64,000 bases of DNA from the NCBI RefSeq assembly GCF_000150275.1, contig NW_002060973.1, forward strand, positions 389,713-453,712. Reading direction: 5' to 3'. Origin of the DNA: Trichoplax adhaerens (lineage: Eukaryota; Placozoa; Uniplacotomia; Trichoplacea; Trichoplacidae). The first letter of the stretch is position 1; the number at the start of each line of letters is the position of its first letter. The notes under the pieces were generated by a model. It ran no database searches, was not told the DNA's origin, and was given only the letters and a program-made list of their open reading frames with translations. The position numbers and the translations under genes were made by a program. Below, piece after piece: positions 12,240-24,700 of this stretch.

Positions 12240-12668
12240 ACAATTAATTCGAAAGCTGTGCACGTATTGTGTTGACTTAATTTTATTTTTCTGGATCATT
12301 AACATCGATTATAAGAACGAGCTATTGTATAGCGTTCTATTAGTTTTTCACTACAGCGCCTCTTTGTTTCTCATTTGATTCTTTAATTAGGATTTGAGGT
12401 CAAAAATGATACTATAATGATTGAAGTATATCCGCTAGATTAAAATTAATTTAATTATGAATAACATTATTATTATCTAGAAATTTCGCAAGATCATGCA
12501 AATTCTTTGGCTGATAAATTTCTGCATAATTTATCCTTACAAATTTTACAAGTTCTTTCTTATGATAAACTATTGCCTTTTCTTTAATATCCACTTCGCG
12601 TTAAAGCAGTTAGTAAACGAACCTGCAATAGATAGCTTTACGAACTTATCACGAATAGCTGGTCAATT
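12240..12668 (+). promoter_or_regulatory. Conserved region upstream of gene B start (candidate promoter/5' UTR)
   Basis: The 400 bp before the gene B start codon is well conserved with the region before the gene C start (about 52620-53069), including blocks near GCTGTGC, TAGATTAAAATTAA and CAATTATGAAACTC. This is the likely promoter and 5' UTR. No specific TATA or initiator element is assigned. Confidence 0.4.
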
Positions 12669-12732
12669 ATGAAACTCTTCGTCATCTTATTTTGGTCAAA
12701 TGTTTTCTTTGACTCCATACTACTGGTGTCAG
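12669..12732 (+). CDS. Gene B exon 1: start codon and signal peptide
   Basis: ATG at 12669 opens a 21-codon hydrophobic leader (MKLFVILFW..LLVS), followed by AG|GTAGGA. The exon ends in phase 1 (a lone G). That joins CT at the start of the LRRNT exon (16366) to make an alanine codon just before LQCP, a plausible signal-cleavage region. The gene C counterpart at 53070-53133 has the same length, phase and donor with mostly conservative changes, which supports it as real coding sequence. Confidence 0.85.
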
Positions 12733-15700
12733 GTAGGAATGTATTCTATTGGAATCAAATCTAATGTTCACAGCTAAAAATCTACAGTATGTCAGGAACA
12801 TACTATAATTATAAGTAGCGAGGGATGCTATGGGAAAGCTTAATAAAATAGTAAATCTGATAAGAAATCTTAATCTTTACACCATTCCACGAGTAAAATT
12901 TGTCGCTCCTACTTAAAGGTGATAAGGTAGTGAATTGGTGAGATTTTCTTTATTTTTGATATCAATTCAAGTAAATCCAATAGTTTATTATTTTTAAAAC
13001 AGCCTTGCAAAAGGAAAGCGTAATTTACGATCTAAAAGTTGAGCCCCTAAACCATGTACCAAATGCCTAATATCAGTATTATCGAGAAAAACATTTCTTC
13101 TGCTAATTCATGACATAAAAACTTGAACGTCTTGTATTTTACGTTAAAAGTTTGAGAAGTTTCCTTATTTTACGGTATACTACATTTTTATTCACTTAGC
13201 CACAATTATTAGTCGTGTGCTATTGTTATTATAATGTTTATGGTTTTCTAATAAAATCAGATAGTGCATTAATATTAACTTTCTAACCAAAGACAGCAAT
13301 ATTTACAGATATATGAGCAGATATTCTATAACTATTACAAGATGACAGGATAAGGAAATATCCTTTTGCAGAGTATTCTTGTCATAATATACAATTTAAA
13401 ATAATGCAGTTACAATTATCGTATTCCTATAAACAAATAATTTTGACTGCTATATTCGTATATTTATCAATTCATTTCCACTGTATAATAATAAATCGAG
13501 GATACTAGTCCTACGCTCCGTCACGATGCTGACAGATCATGCGCTCAAAACTGTTGTGCAACAGCGTAGCTCTATGTACTCCTACAATCTGTCGTGCTGC
13601 TAATGGAACATAGGGCCACAAGATCATACTCATAACTTTAAATAACAGTTGATAGATAATTATAATAGCAGGGTCAAATGTGAACTTGATACAATAGCAT
13701 TATTTAAAATAACATAGTGTGCCTTCTATATAACTAATTTATTCAACGAAAAATACACTATACCATCGACCAGGACAATCAATTTTATTAACATTCTTGA
13801 TTCAGTACGGGTATTAAGATTCCATCATCTCATTACTTTTACGATGCAAAATATCTACTAGTATAGGTCACAAATATATAGGATACACGTGTACGTATAT
13901 GTTACAGGGTCATACACAGTATTATTGAGATTAGAATAAAAATATCTACGTGATTGTAACTTACTTATTATAGATTGTAGATTATCGTGGAAATATTCCG
14001 TGATAGGACATATTGTAATCTGATTATTTTGTATTAGTAATTAGATGCCTATGTTCGGGAATACTGTTGCCTTCTTTAGGTAGTAGTAGGTAAAATTAGT
14101 TTTGGATTCATTGGAAGTCTTCGAAATTAAGACTACACTAGTACAAATTCACGTCGCATTGCTGACGGTTTACGATAATGTACCCATTTGTTAATAATTA
14201 ACTGATAGTATTACCATTCGACATTATATATAACCCGGTAATAGCCAGGCACTGCTATATTTACAGATATGCTTCTAGAATACTACTTTTCAATAATGCA
14301 TTCTCGGATGAAATGCTATATAAAGATTAGTTAATGGTCCAAAGCACATTATGATAACTAATGTACGGCGATAGACATACCAAGTTAAGATTAGCAGGTG
14401 CTGTAAGATATCTACAGTTCGGTACCATGTCCTTAGTACTGTGGTCAACTCTATACCAATCATTATAATGTGTCTAAGGATAGCTTGAGTACGCAAGCAA
14501 AGCGTGCTCTGTCGATAACAACCTGTTATGTTCTTCAATAATAAGTTCACTCCGTGAGTAAGATTGATATCCGCATTTTATTATTAGTTGATCGGTATTT
14601 ATAGCTACACGAGGTTACACCACTTTATTTATGCCTTTATGGTTAAGATATGGTATTTAATCTATTACTACCTATATATACAACACAACCGTTATAAGAA
14701 AATGTAACTCTATAAAGATTCTATGTTTATTCAATTTTCATCAGAGTATTAAATCAGATCAAAATTCAAAGGCCCAGTGGCCACCCTTAGCGACATAACG
14801 AATAATATTTTAAAAATCAGTACTCTGCAGAAATTACTAGCTTAGAGCTATTCGTTTTACATGAAGAAATCTTGAGGTAAAAAGTACTGTAAGAATCTTA
14901 TACTGACCTATTGAAATGAACCCATAATCAAAGTCATCTAACAGTAGTATAAATACCCCGCGTTGCTCGGGTGGGTGGGATTAACTATGATGCCTGAAAT
15001 ATTGTAGGAGAGTACGTATATAAATGCAGTTTACAGTGTAGTAAAGTTAGTTCTTAACCCTTAAGATTAGCGTTTGACTTAATTTGTAACTTAAATTAGT
15101 ATTAGGATTGTAGACTATTAGCTATGTTTAGTATGATGTATGGTAGCATGATTTCTATACAGTATTTAGTAGCTTATGACTATAGACTGTAGTGGGAGAT
15201 GTTATGCTACTGTACAGATGACTATATATAGTAGGATGCCAAGTTACTATTGGGGTTGAAGGTAAAAATAAAGCTATAAATTATACATTAAGATATACAG
15301 TAGTTATTTCATCGTATCCTGACTGGTAGAAATTATGTCTCGTGAGTGCTTTTGTAGTTACTATATTGGATTAACGATGGTCCGCTGTAGAACGTTGTTA
15401 CTAGTAGTAATCTGAAGATGTGTAAAATATGGTAGAATGTTGCTATACCAATTTTAGTTGCCAATGCTATGAAGAGCACGTATATAAGCTGGCAACTAAG
15501 ATTATTCTAGTTGTTCTTTCCAGAAGTATTTAGTAGTTGCATTCGGCTAGAGTAGAGCAGTGTATATACATTATCTTTTCGTAAGATCTAATAAAGTTCC
15601 AATTTTCTACAAATTTTGGATTTTCACGATCGGTTATGTCTCAGTAATATACGAGGCTTCTAAACTTTATCTTGCCTGCTAGTAAAGGGAAAGTTTTCCT

Positions 15701-18700
15701 GATAGAGTAGATATTATTCACTGATACGTGGTTTAGGAAATCTACACACTGATTATACACATTACATTATCTTGTTGCAAAGCTGTTTCGTAACATTATA
15801 TGCAGCGCAATGATGACAAATTTATTATATTATAAATTACATTATAATAATCGCAATATTTGATACAATTTAAGCTGTAGTAATGATAATTTAAGTTGCA
15901 GATCTATCTTTTAAAAATAAGCATTGATTTATATTATACCGACAGATCTGTTATTGTTAAGATTAATTTAATTCCTTGAGACCATAAAACTTTCTCGTAG
16001 ATAGCCTTGCGTGTGACCTGATGCTTTCCGTTGTTTCGTGCGTATTAGCTATAATCACTAGCTAGCAATGAAGAGAATTTTTTGCTCAATAAATGGTTTC
16101 GAATAGTTTGAAATGCCTGCACGACTTATGATAACGTATAGCTGAACATGAGTGAAGATCGTCAGTTGACAGATATAATAGTGCGCAAAAAATATGAAGT
16201 AACTCTGATTTTAGGGGTTTAAACCTGACTAAACCTGAATTAAGTAGAATGAAAACTTTGATTCACAACGAAGATCATGCCGTATATAAAGCGTTATATG
16301 CAAAAATATAGCTAAAACATTTTGGAAGTTTTAACTTTTCTTGCTGTATCTCATAATTATAATAGCTTTACAATGTCCTCAAACTTGCCAATGCTCAAGT
16401 ATTTCTACAATGCAATGTCAAAATCCCCTAATGAGCACTTTTCCTGTGTTTGAGGCAAATGTGGTCAACATAACAAAATTGTACGTATAATGCCAATAAT
16501 TCTTCTGCATAAAGCTTAATAATCGATATAGATATTTAACATTGGTCGGAATTTTGTATCAAAGTTTACTTTATATAAAATCATGTCATTGCAATAAATA
16601 TTGTAATTATATTTCAAAGTATACAATTTAATTTTCATTATTATTCCTATAAATACGGCCATCAAACTCTGGAAATAGATATATTTTCGGTACAGGCATC
16701 CGACATATATACAAAAACAATTTGTTCCATTATTTAAAACTGACATCACTGTAAGTCAAAAATGTTGTACTATCTGTTATAAAAATCAAATTAGCATACT
16801 GCTTAAGATATGTGCAACATACCGGTAATAATTAAATTTAATAAGTTATAGATTAAAGACAAAGGATATACTCTACTAAATCTCTGAAGCAACATTTACT
16901 GCTTGACTTAGATATTTATATAATAACAAGATAGCAAGTATTGAAGATGGAGCGTTTTCAAATTTAAATATATTACGAACATTGTAAGTAACTCTTTGAC
17001 TAAACCAGGAATCAGCTATAATAAAAGTTATTTTTTTTATAAAAAATAAATCACATTTTAATTATAGTGATGCATCCGTGGAGTTTATTGCTGTTTTGAA
17101 TTTACAGATTGTATATTTACATAATTATTTTAATTAATTTGAAATTGATTAACGCTGTAGGTCTTTGTTTGGGAATCAACTGATGGTTTTAAATTCTTCT
17201 AAAACATTTACGGGCTTGACAAATTTGAAATATTTGTAAGTTAGATAGAAGTGAACTTAAATATAGAACCAATTCGTTTGTCAAACCATTATGGAAGTAT
17301 CTGAATCGAATAAGAATCACTAGCTTACTTTTTACTAGCAATTTTAATTCTAATTAAAGGTTTTCTTTCTGCTTCGGATATTTACAAAGATTATTAAATT
17401 TTATAATTGGAGCGTAAAATAAAATATTCTTCTATTACATATTATCTTTAAAATAAGAGATTTGTATCAGAAGCACCGCATTCATAGCTGATACTACTAC
17501 TACTTAGATCATTATGGGATCTAGAATTGGCTTATTCGGTACCACTTATAAATGTTTACATCGTAATTTAGAATTAATTTAATTTCCATAGATATTTGCG
17601 AAGTAATAAAATACAAATCATCGAAGGCGACATATTCGCAAGCTTGAATAATTTACAAAAGTTGTAAGTTTTGGTGATATTAAATAAAGATATGGTGAGA
17701 ATGAATATTTATTGTAAGGAAATGCAGCGAGTTTATACCGTTATGCCCTATATACAACTAGTAATAGAAGATGATATGGTATTTATATATGCTAATAGAA
17801 TTATGAGTTAAAATAAAATGTAGATTATATAAATTTCATTTGATTAATTATAAAATGGAGTCTGTATTGTATTTCATTATATTACTTAATGCAAATAGTA
17901 CCTTCCTTGACTAATTTACGCTGATTAGACATGTAGTTGTTTAGAAAAGTTATATATAGTTAGCGTTATTGATTAATGACATCAACTATCGTATGGACTA
18001 TAATTAGTTGTTTTATTAAGATAAATGTATCTACTAGTTCGATGCCACAGGCGGGATTAGTTGACATAGACACGAAGGAATACTAAATTAGAATAATGTA
18101 AAAGTATACAAGCACACGGTATATTCGTATTTATCGATTTTATGAAGCCTAAATTAAGACTTGTGTCAACCGTAATTGCATTACAAGAAATCTTACTATG
18201 CAAACTTTCTCTACCTGTATTTTATAACTACTGTATAACACTAACAGTAACCGTTATATAGGGCGTTTCTACTCAAATAACTTCATTAAATTTAGTAGTC
18301 AATTCCGTAATCGTCTATCATAGCAAAGTCTACAGTACACAAACGCAGTAATGGGAGATACGTAAAAAAGATAATCAATATATTTTTCTCTCTCTCTTTT
18401 TGGCTATTTACCATATGTTGGTATGCTTTCAAAAATTTACAAATAGACTACAGTAACATTTAATTATCACAAGAACTTAACGTAAAATATCCATTATCGC
18501 TAAATTTTAATGCTAAATATCAATTATTGCAATATCTTAGTACAAGATATCCTTTAATTATTACTATAACTTTTGTCACAATGTGAAAATTGGACTCGAA
18601 TTAGATTAGTATCTGGAGATCTAAGTTCGTAAAATTTTAACTTTATTTCTAAAAGTGATCCTCATTATATACATCACTGACTACACATAAACAAATCATT

Positions 18701-21700
18701 ATCGATAATATCAGTCTTAACTTAGAAATAAAGAGGTTGATAAACACAAAAACATATGCTCTTAGATAAATCTAATTCAGCATCACCTCTCATCTAAACC
18801 AACTATTCACACCATTGATATTACACTTTTCGTTACAAAAAACTAGTGAACACTTTATACTAAATTTAGGGTTTTAATCAAACAAACTGGCTATATACTT
18901 GTATGTAAGCTTTCTAAACATCTACATGTCTAACTATAATAATCTAACCTAAGAAAGCCCTGTTTACGATACGTAATTTTACAAAATACGAATAATTTAA
19001 TGCAAAATATTAATTGGCATATGTCACAAACCAACTTCGTGACAAAGATAACTTAAAAAAAAATCTCTAAATTACTATAGTCTCTGGGATTCAGCATCCC
19101 TTAACTACCTCACAAGAATTTAGACGCCTTTGCTTCTACGTTAAAACAACTATATAACTCTTCTTTTATTCAACTATCTGCCGAGCTTAAACACCCTTCG
19201 GCAGCAGCTATCATGTATGAGTCACAACAGTTCATGAAATTTAGCTCATATTGGATAGCCAAATTAATACAGACATTATTCATAATTTAGACATGTACTG
19301 AATGATTCTAGATAATTAGACTACAGTATGTCCACACGCAGAATTATTTATAGTATCATCTATAATTGAATATCTTCAGGATATTCATCACAAGCGTTAC
19401 AAGACATAACACTGTAATCAATTAATATTAGTTACCTTATGAGAACTCTTACTATAGTACAGCATAATTTACTATAATAAAATAATAATTACTGTAGTTC
19501 TTACTGTAACTCATTATTAGTTATCGACATATATAAATATGAAACACCGCATTTAGTCATTTACTCTTCACTGTGGTTCATACAGTGACAGCATAATATT
19601 TTAATGTAAGACATCCATTATCACCGTACTTTAACATAATCCAATTCTATTTTCTCGCCTTTAGTATTATGATATTATGACAGCGGAATATGCATTAGAT
19701 TATGAGAAACTCTTTGAGAAATAAAGCCAGCTAGAAGAATTAGCACTGCAGAGATTTTTTAAGTTTCCTAATTTGAAATAATTATTTATGACAACTCTGC
19801 ATCAATTTAAGAAATTATAACTTTACTAATTTATATGAAAGCCCATATCCTCTACTGCTTGATTATTTCGATAATCTATTTAGATTATTTATTATTCACA
19901 ATTGGTGCAGGTATTTGAATGAAAATATGTTGAAGTCTTTAAGTTCTCCCAGAATCTTTTATGGGCTAAAAAGCTTGAAGAATTTGTAAGTAAGATATTC
20001 ATCAAATGAACAAGATCGTGAAGACTCAATTAATCTCATCTGAATAAATTTAACACAAAACATGGCTATAACTGAATGGCTATTCTAAATATTCGCTAAT
20101 TATTTCATTTGCTTTAACATATTATTTATTTCGAGATATAATATCAAAGGGCGAATACTTTATCGATAATAATCAGTAGTAATTAAAATGGAGAATTTAA
20201 GAAATTGATAACTTTAATAGTGCTGCTAACTCCAATCCCTTTACAATCTAAAATCTTAATAGATTTTAGATTAGAATACCGCAGATTGAAGGTATTATCT
20301 TCATTCAATCAGATATTTGCATAAAAATTACATCGAAAAAATTGAAAATGGAACATTTGCAAGCTTGCAAAGCCTATCGAAACTGTAAGTCTTTATAAAG
20401 GGCACATTGACTACTGATATTTTATCAGCTCAATTTACGGATATGACATCAGATATGTTGTAACAGGCATCGATTTATAGATACTGGCATAATGAGTTGA
20501 GTATATAATTTCAACTCTGTAATTGTCATTACCAACTAATCAAAATTAGTGCATACCACAATGTCACTAGGCAATTTACTATACTGGAGTATATCTTCTA
20601 TGGTAAACTTCCTAATCGATTGATATTCGTAGTCAATACATTAAGTCTTCAGCTTGAAACAAAATCACAAATCTAATCTATTAACCATATCAGCAAGCAT
20701 TTAAATAGATATTTTAAGCGTATAGCAGGTTTGACTACTCATAATCTCGTAGGGCTGCAATATAACAATTTTTAGGTGATATTTAACTCAAGTATTCCCT
20801 TCAGGACTTCTGTGGACTCTAGTATAGTCCTGTTAAATAAACAATTAATATGTGAAATATCCTAGATTACCCGTACTTTCTATCTAATACATTTAGCATT
20901 AGACTTTTAATCTAGAACATTTAAAATTTATGTCTAAGTTTACCAATCAGGTTCATAATACTTCAGAAAATAAGAATAATATCTGCTTTTAAATTATTCG
21001 ATTTGACTTATTTCTAAGGCTGTACTTAAAATGCATTTTCAAATCTTATGAAAGTAATGGCTTGCAAAGTTCTAGACTTCAATATCAGATTTGTAATAAA
21101 CAGTTCACGCAGTAGATAGAATAAAATCTTGCTAATCAGTAATTTGATGCTCATTCTTGAAGATGTATATAGATTATGTCAAATGTAATCGTCGTAGGTA
21201 ATCGAATAAATTAAAGTAAAGTGTATTGAAATTGTACTGTACATAAAATATGGTATTGTATAAACACTACAAAGGTCTACCTTTATTTATTTAGGTATCT
21301 ATACGAAAATAAAATAGAAAAGATTGCAGATGGAACTTTTACGCAACTGTCTAAACTGTATCAAATGTAAATATTGAATTCTAGAAATCGCGGATATAAA
21401 TTTAGACCGTATCTATTTCATCATCTTAACTTTAGAATCTCTATTGACTTTTACATTGTCTTGTGTCAACAACTATTATAGATCGTTACACAAAAATTCG
21501 TTAACCTCATTAAGTCCTGGAATGTTTCAAGGGTTACAAAATTTGCGTTACTTGTAAGCTACTATATATAGATAGATAGATACTAGCTAATTGATAGTTC
21601 TTGGGCAAGTCATTTTACATATAACTGTTAATCTTAATGTTATCAATAACAATAATATTTTAGTTATTAGTTCTATATAAGATTTAATCCACTCATCTAT

Positions 21701-24700
21701 GAGAAAACGTGTTTAGGCTTAATTATTATTAATTTAATAACCAACTACCTACGTCTAAACTACTTGTTAAAATAACGCTACGGATCTAAGTTATCCTTTA
21801 TCAGCGTTCAATCACTTTTCATAATAATACGCACAGTATATAGTTTTAATGTGATGCTTATCCTTCAATATGCAATATGGATTTAATTTAATTAATCGTT
21901 TAACTCATCGAACAAATTAAAGTAAAGTGTATTGAAATTGTACTGTACATAAAATATGATATTGTATAAACACTACAAAGGTCTACCTTTATTTATTTAG
22001 GTATCTATACGAAAATAAAATAGAAAAGATTGCAGATGGAACTTTTACGCAACTGTCTAAACTGTATCAAATGTAAATATTGAATTCTAGAAATCGCGGA
22101 TATAAATTTAGACCGTATCTATTTCATCATCTTAACTTTAGAATCTCTATTGATTTTTACATTGTCTTGTGTCAACGACTATTACAGATCGTTACACAAA
22201 AATTCGTTAACCTCATTAAGTCCTGGAATGTTTCAAGGGTTACAAAATTTGCGTTACTTGTAAGCTACTATATAGATAAATAGATACTAGCTAATTGAGA
22301 GTTCTTGGGCAAGTCATTTTACATATAACTGTTAATCTTAATATCGTCAATAATTAATAGAAATGTTTATGAGAAAACGTGTTTTTAAGTTTAATGGTTT
22401 CTATTTTAATAACTAAGTACCTACATCTAAATTACTCATTACAATTGCATTACTTGTAAGCTTCACGTGCGTATAAGAATAGAATTAGATAAGAAATGAT
22501 CTTCAAATCTATTAATTACTGAACATAACCAAAAATGAATTAGAAAATATTTGTGCTGTAATTACTGCCACCTGTGATATTTATATGGTCTTTTGAAAAC
22601 TACCAAATTAGTTAATAAGTCTAAGCTGCTGAATTTTAATTTCATGAATTTTAAAATATTAAAACTTTGATAAATAAATGTATCTCACTTTACAGATATA
22701 AACAGCTCGAGTGGATTGAATCTGTAGATAACTATTTTTGGGTGACTTATGAATTTTTATCTTTCATTCAGATACTTAGGCCAAAATAAGATAGAAAAGA
22801 TAGCAGACAGAACTTTCGCTAAACTCTACCATTTATACCACCTGTAAGTTATCATGTTATTTGATATTCAGTCTCAGTTATAAATTTGATGACTTTAAAG
22901 TAAATTGAAATCCCTTTGTGAATATATCTAGCGACTTGAAGTGCAAATTTCAGAACGGATATTCGCTTTTTGATTTATGTTATCTAAATGATTAAATATA
23001 ATATTTCTATTCATATACTCGTGTAATATAGAAATTTAGAACAAAACTTGTTAACTGACTTAAATTCTCAGCAAATGTTCGATGGATTGTCATTTTTAAA
23101 GTATCTGTAAGTTAAATGCCTTAGGACTAGAAAATTTACCAATTAGAATCTAATCAAGCAGTCGATGTTAACCTAGTTTATAAAATTTCATAATTTGTTT
23201 TTATTTTGACTTCTAAATAATATCAGCAACAATGCTGCTTTGATTTATATATTCTTTGCAATAAAATAATTGTGATAGGTTAGCGCGAGATAACAGAAGT
23301 AAAATTAACTCTATTCTTTCAGTTTGGTTTATTTGTCCAGGAACACTTTCATATCTACAGTTTAAAATATTGCTATTGCATTAAGGAGAAATATTAATGA
23401 AATTTAAGCACTTAATAAATGGCGATGCGATATATATTTACTAATCAAACGTTAATCTTATAATTTTAGTTACATGAGCGAAAATAAAATAAAAAGCATT
23501 AAAGACGGACTTTTTTCAAGCTTTAAAGGGCTCAACTTACTGTACGTATAAAATAAAACGGCTTTAAATCATTTTAGTGATACAAAATTGCCAATATTTT
23601 AACTTGGAACTTATTCTCCATTTTCCTCTGATGATGTACGATACAGATGCTTGAAAGGAAATTTGATACAAACTTTCACGTCTCCAGGCGTATTTCAAGG
23701 ATTGACGAACTTGACAGATTTGTAAGTTATATTTAGATGTATGTCATCGACACAAAGCAGCTTGGCGACAAGATTTACGTAAAAACAATTTTAATTTCTA
23801 TAGTTTTCGGGAAGCAGTATCCTTTAATTAATCACAAGAACTGAGACACCTTTACTTATGCGTTACAAAACTATAGAATTAATTTTATTCAATGACCTGT
23901 CGAAAGTTTAAATACCTTTTGGTAGTAGCTAACTTTGATGAATCGTCTCACAACAGTATTTATCGATAAGTACATTTACTGTCTGATTTTACCTAATCAG
24001 ACAACAGTATATCCACTCTCGGAGTCTTTCAATACACCTATAATCTACCCTTAGTTAGAATTTCGATTAGAACAGCTTGTAATTTCTTCCAGTACTACAT
24101 AAGAATTACATAATAATACAATATATAATTTATTGTAACGCATTATAACTTCAGTAACTTTTACTGTGAGCAACTAAATGTAATCATAATATATGAATGT
24201 TATTAATTCAGTAAATTTAGCCATTTAATTCTTCACGATAGTTTGTACAGCTACTGCCAATAAGTGTATATATTTGTTATATTAGTCGTACTCTATTTAC
24301 ATCTAAATGTTGATTTTTTTAAATGCAAAATGCATACTTACAAATATAAAAGTGATATTATTTGAAGAGAAGTGTTGTATGTTAAGGTGTAATATTCAGT
24401 GATTGTTAATGCTTGATAACAGTTTCCGCTCAAATAAATGATAGCATTCAGCTAAACTTTCAATGTTTTTTTCGTAAGAAAAATGTGCTGACTTTCAAGA
24501 AATATAGAAAATCGTTATACCCACTATGACATATTTTATTTCTAATCATATTCTGATCTGGTTAAAATCTAAAAAAGTTACAATTGAAATTTGTGTAGCA
24601 ATATGACAGTGTTAAATACTGTATTAGAGTAGCAATATCTATGTTATGATAATTTTGTTAGCCTATCCTTATTTAGTTAACTTCTAATTTGGATATACTG

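Larger units (their letters stand above)
8375..12668. other. A-B spacer, homologous to B-C spacer
   Basis: No coding region is supported here. The spacer holds repeat R4 (8897-9350) and repeat R1 (11338-11885). The rest, such as 9540-9800, 10270-11340 and 11950-12668, aligns by eye with 50040-50290, 50810-51830 and 52480-53069 downstream of gene B, so it belongs to the segmental duplication. It must include the 3' UTR of A and the promoter of B. Confidence 0.7.
12733..16365. other. Gene B intron 1
   Basis: A 3.6-kb intron without supported genes. It holds an R3 remnant shared with gene C intron 1 (about 13003-13420) and a larger R3 copy (13900-15795) that itself contains R1 (15105-15640) and about 0.8 kb of other inserted sequence (about 14120-14900). 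The minus-strand open frame at 14290-14550 lies in that insert and is not recognised. Confidence 0.65.

Noticed and set aside
14290-14550. 86-codon minus-strand frame in gene B intron 1 as a transposase fragment
   Set aside because: It sits in inserted DNA but shows no transposase or reverse transcriptase motif, so no mobile-element protein can be claimed.
22080-22283. 67-codon open frame over the duplicated exon
   Set aside because: It runs through intron into an LRR exon in the LRR frame; the coding part is already annotated as exon 22188-22259.
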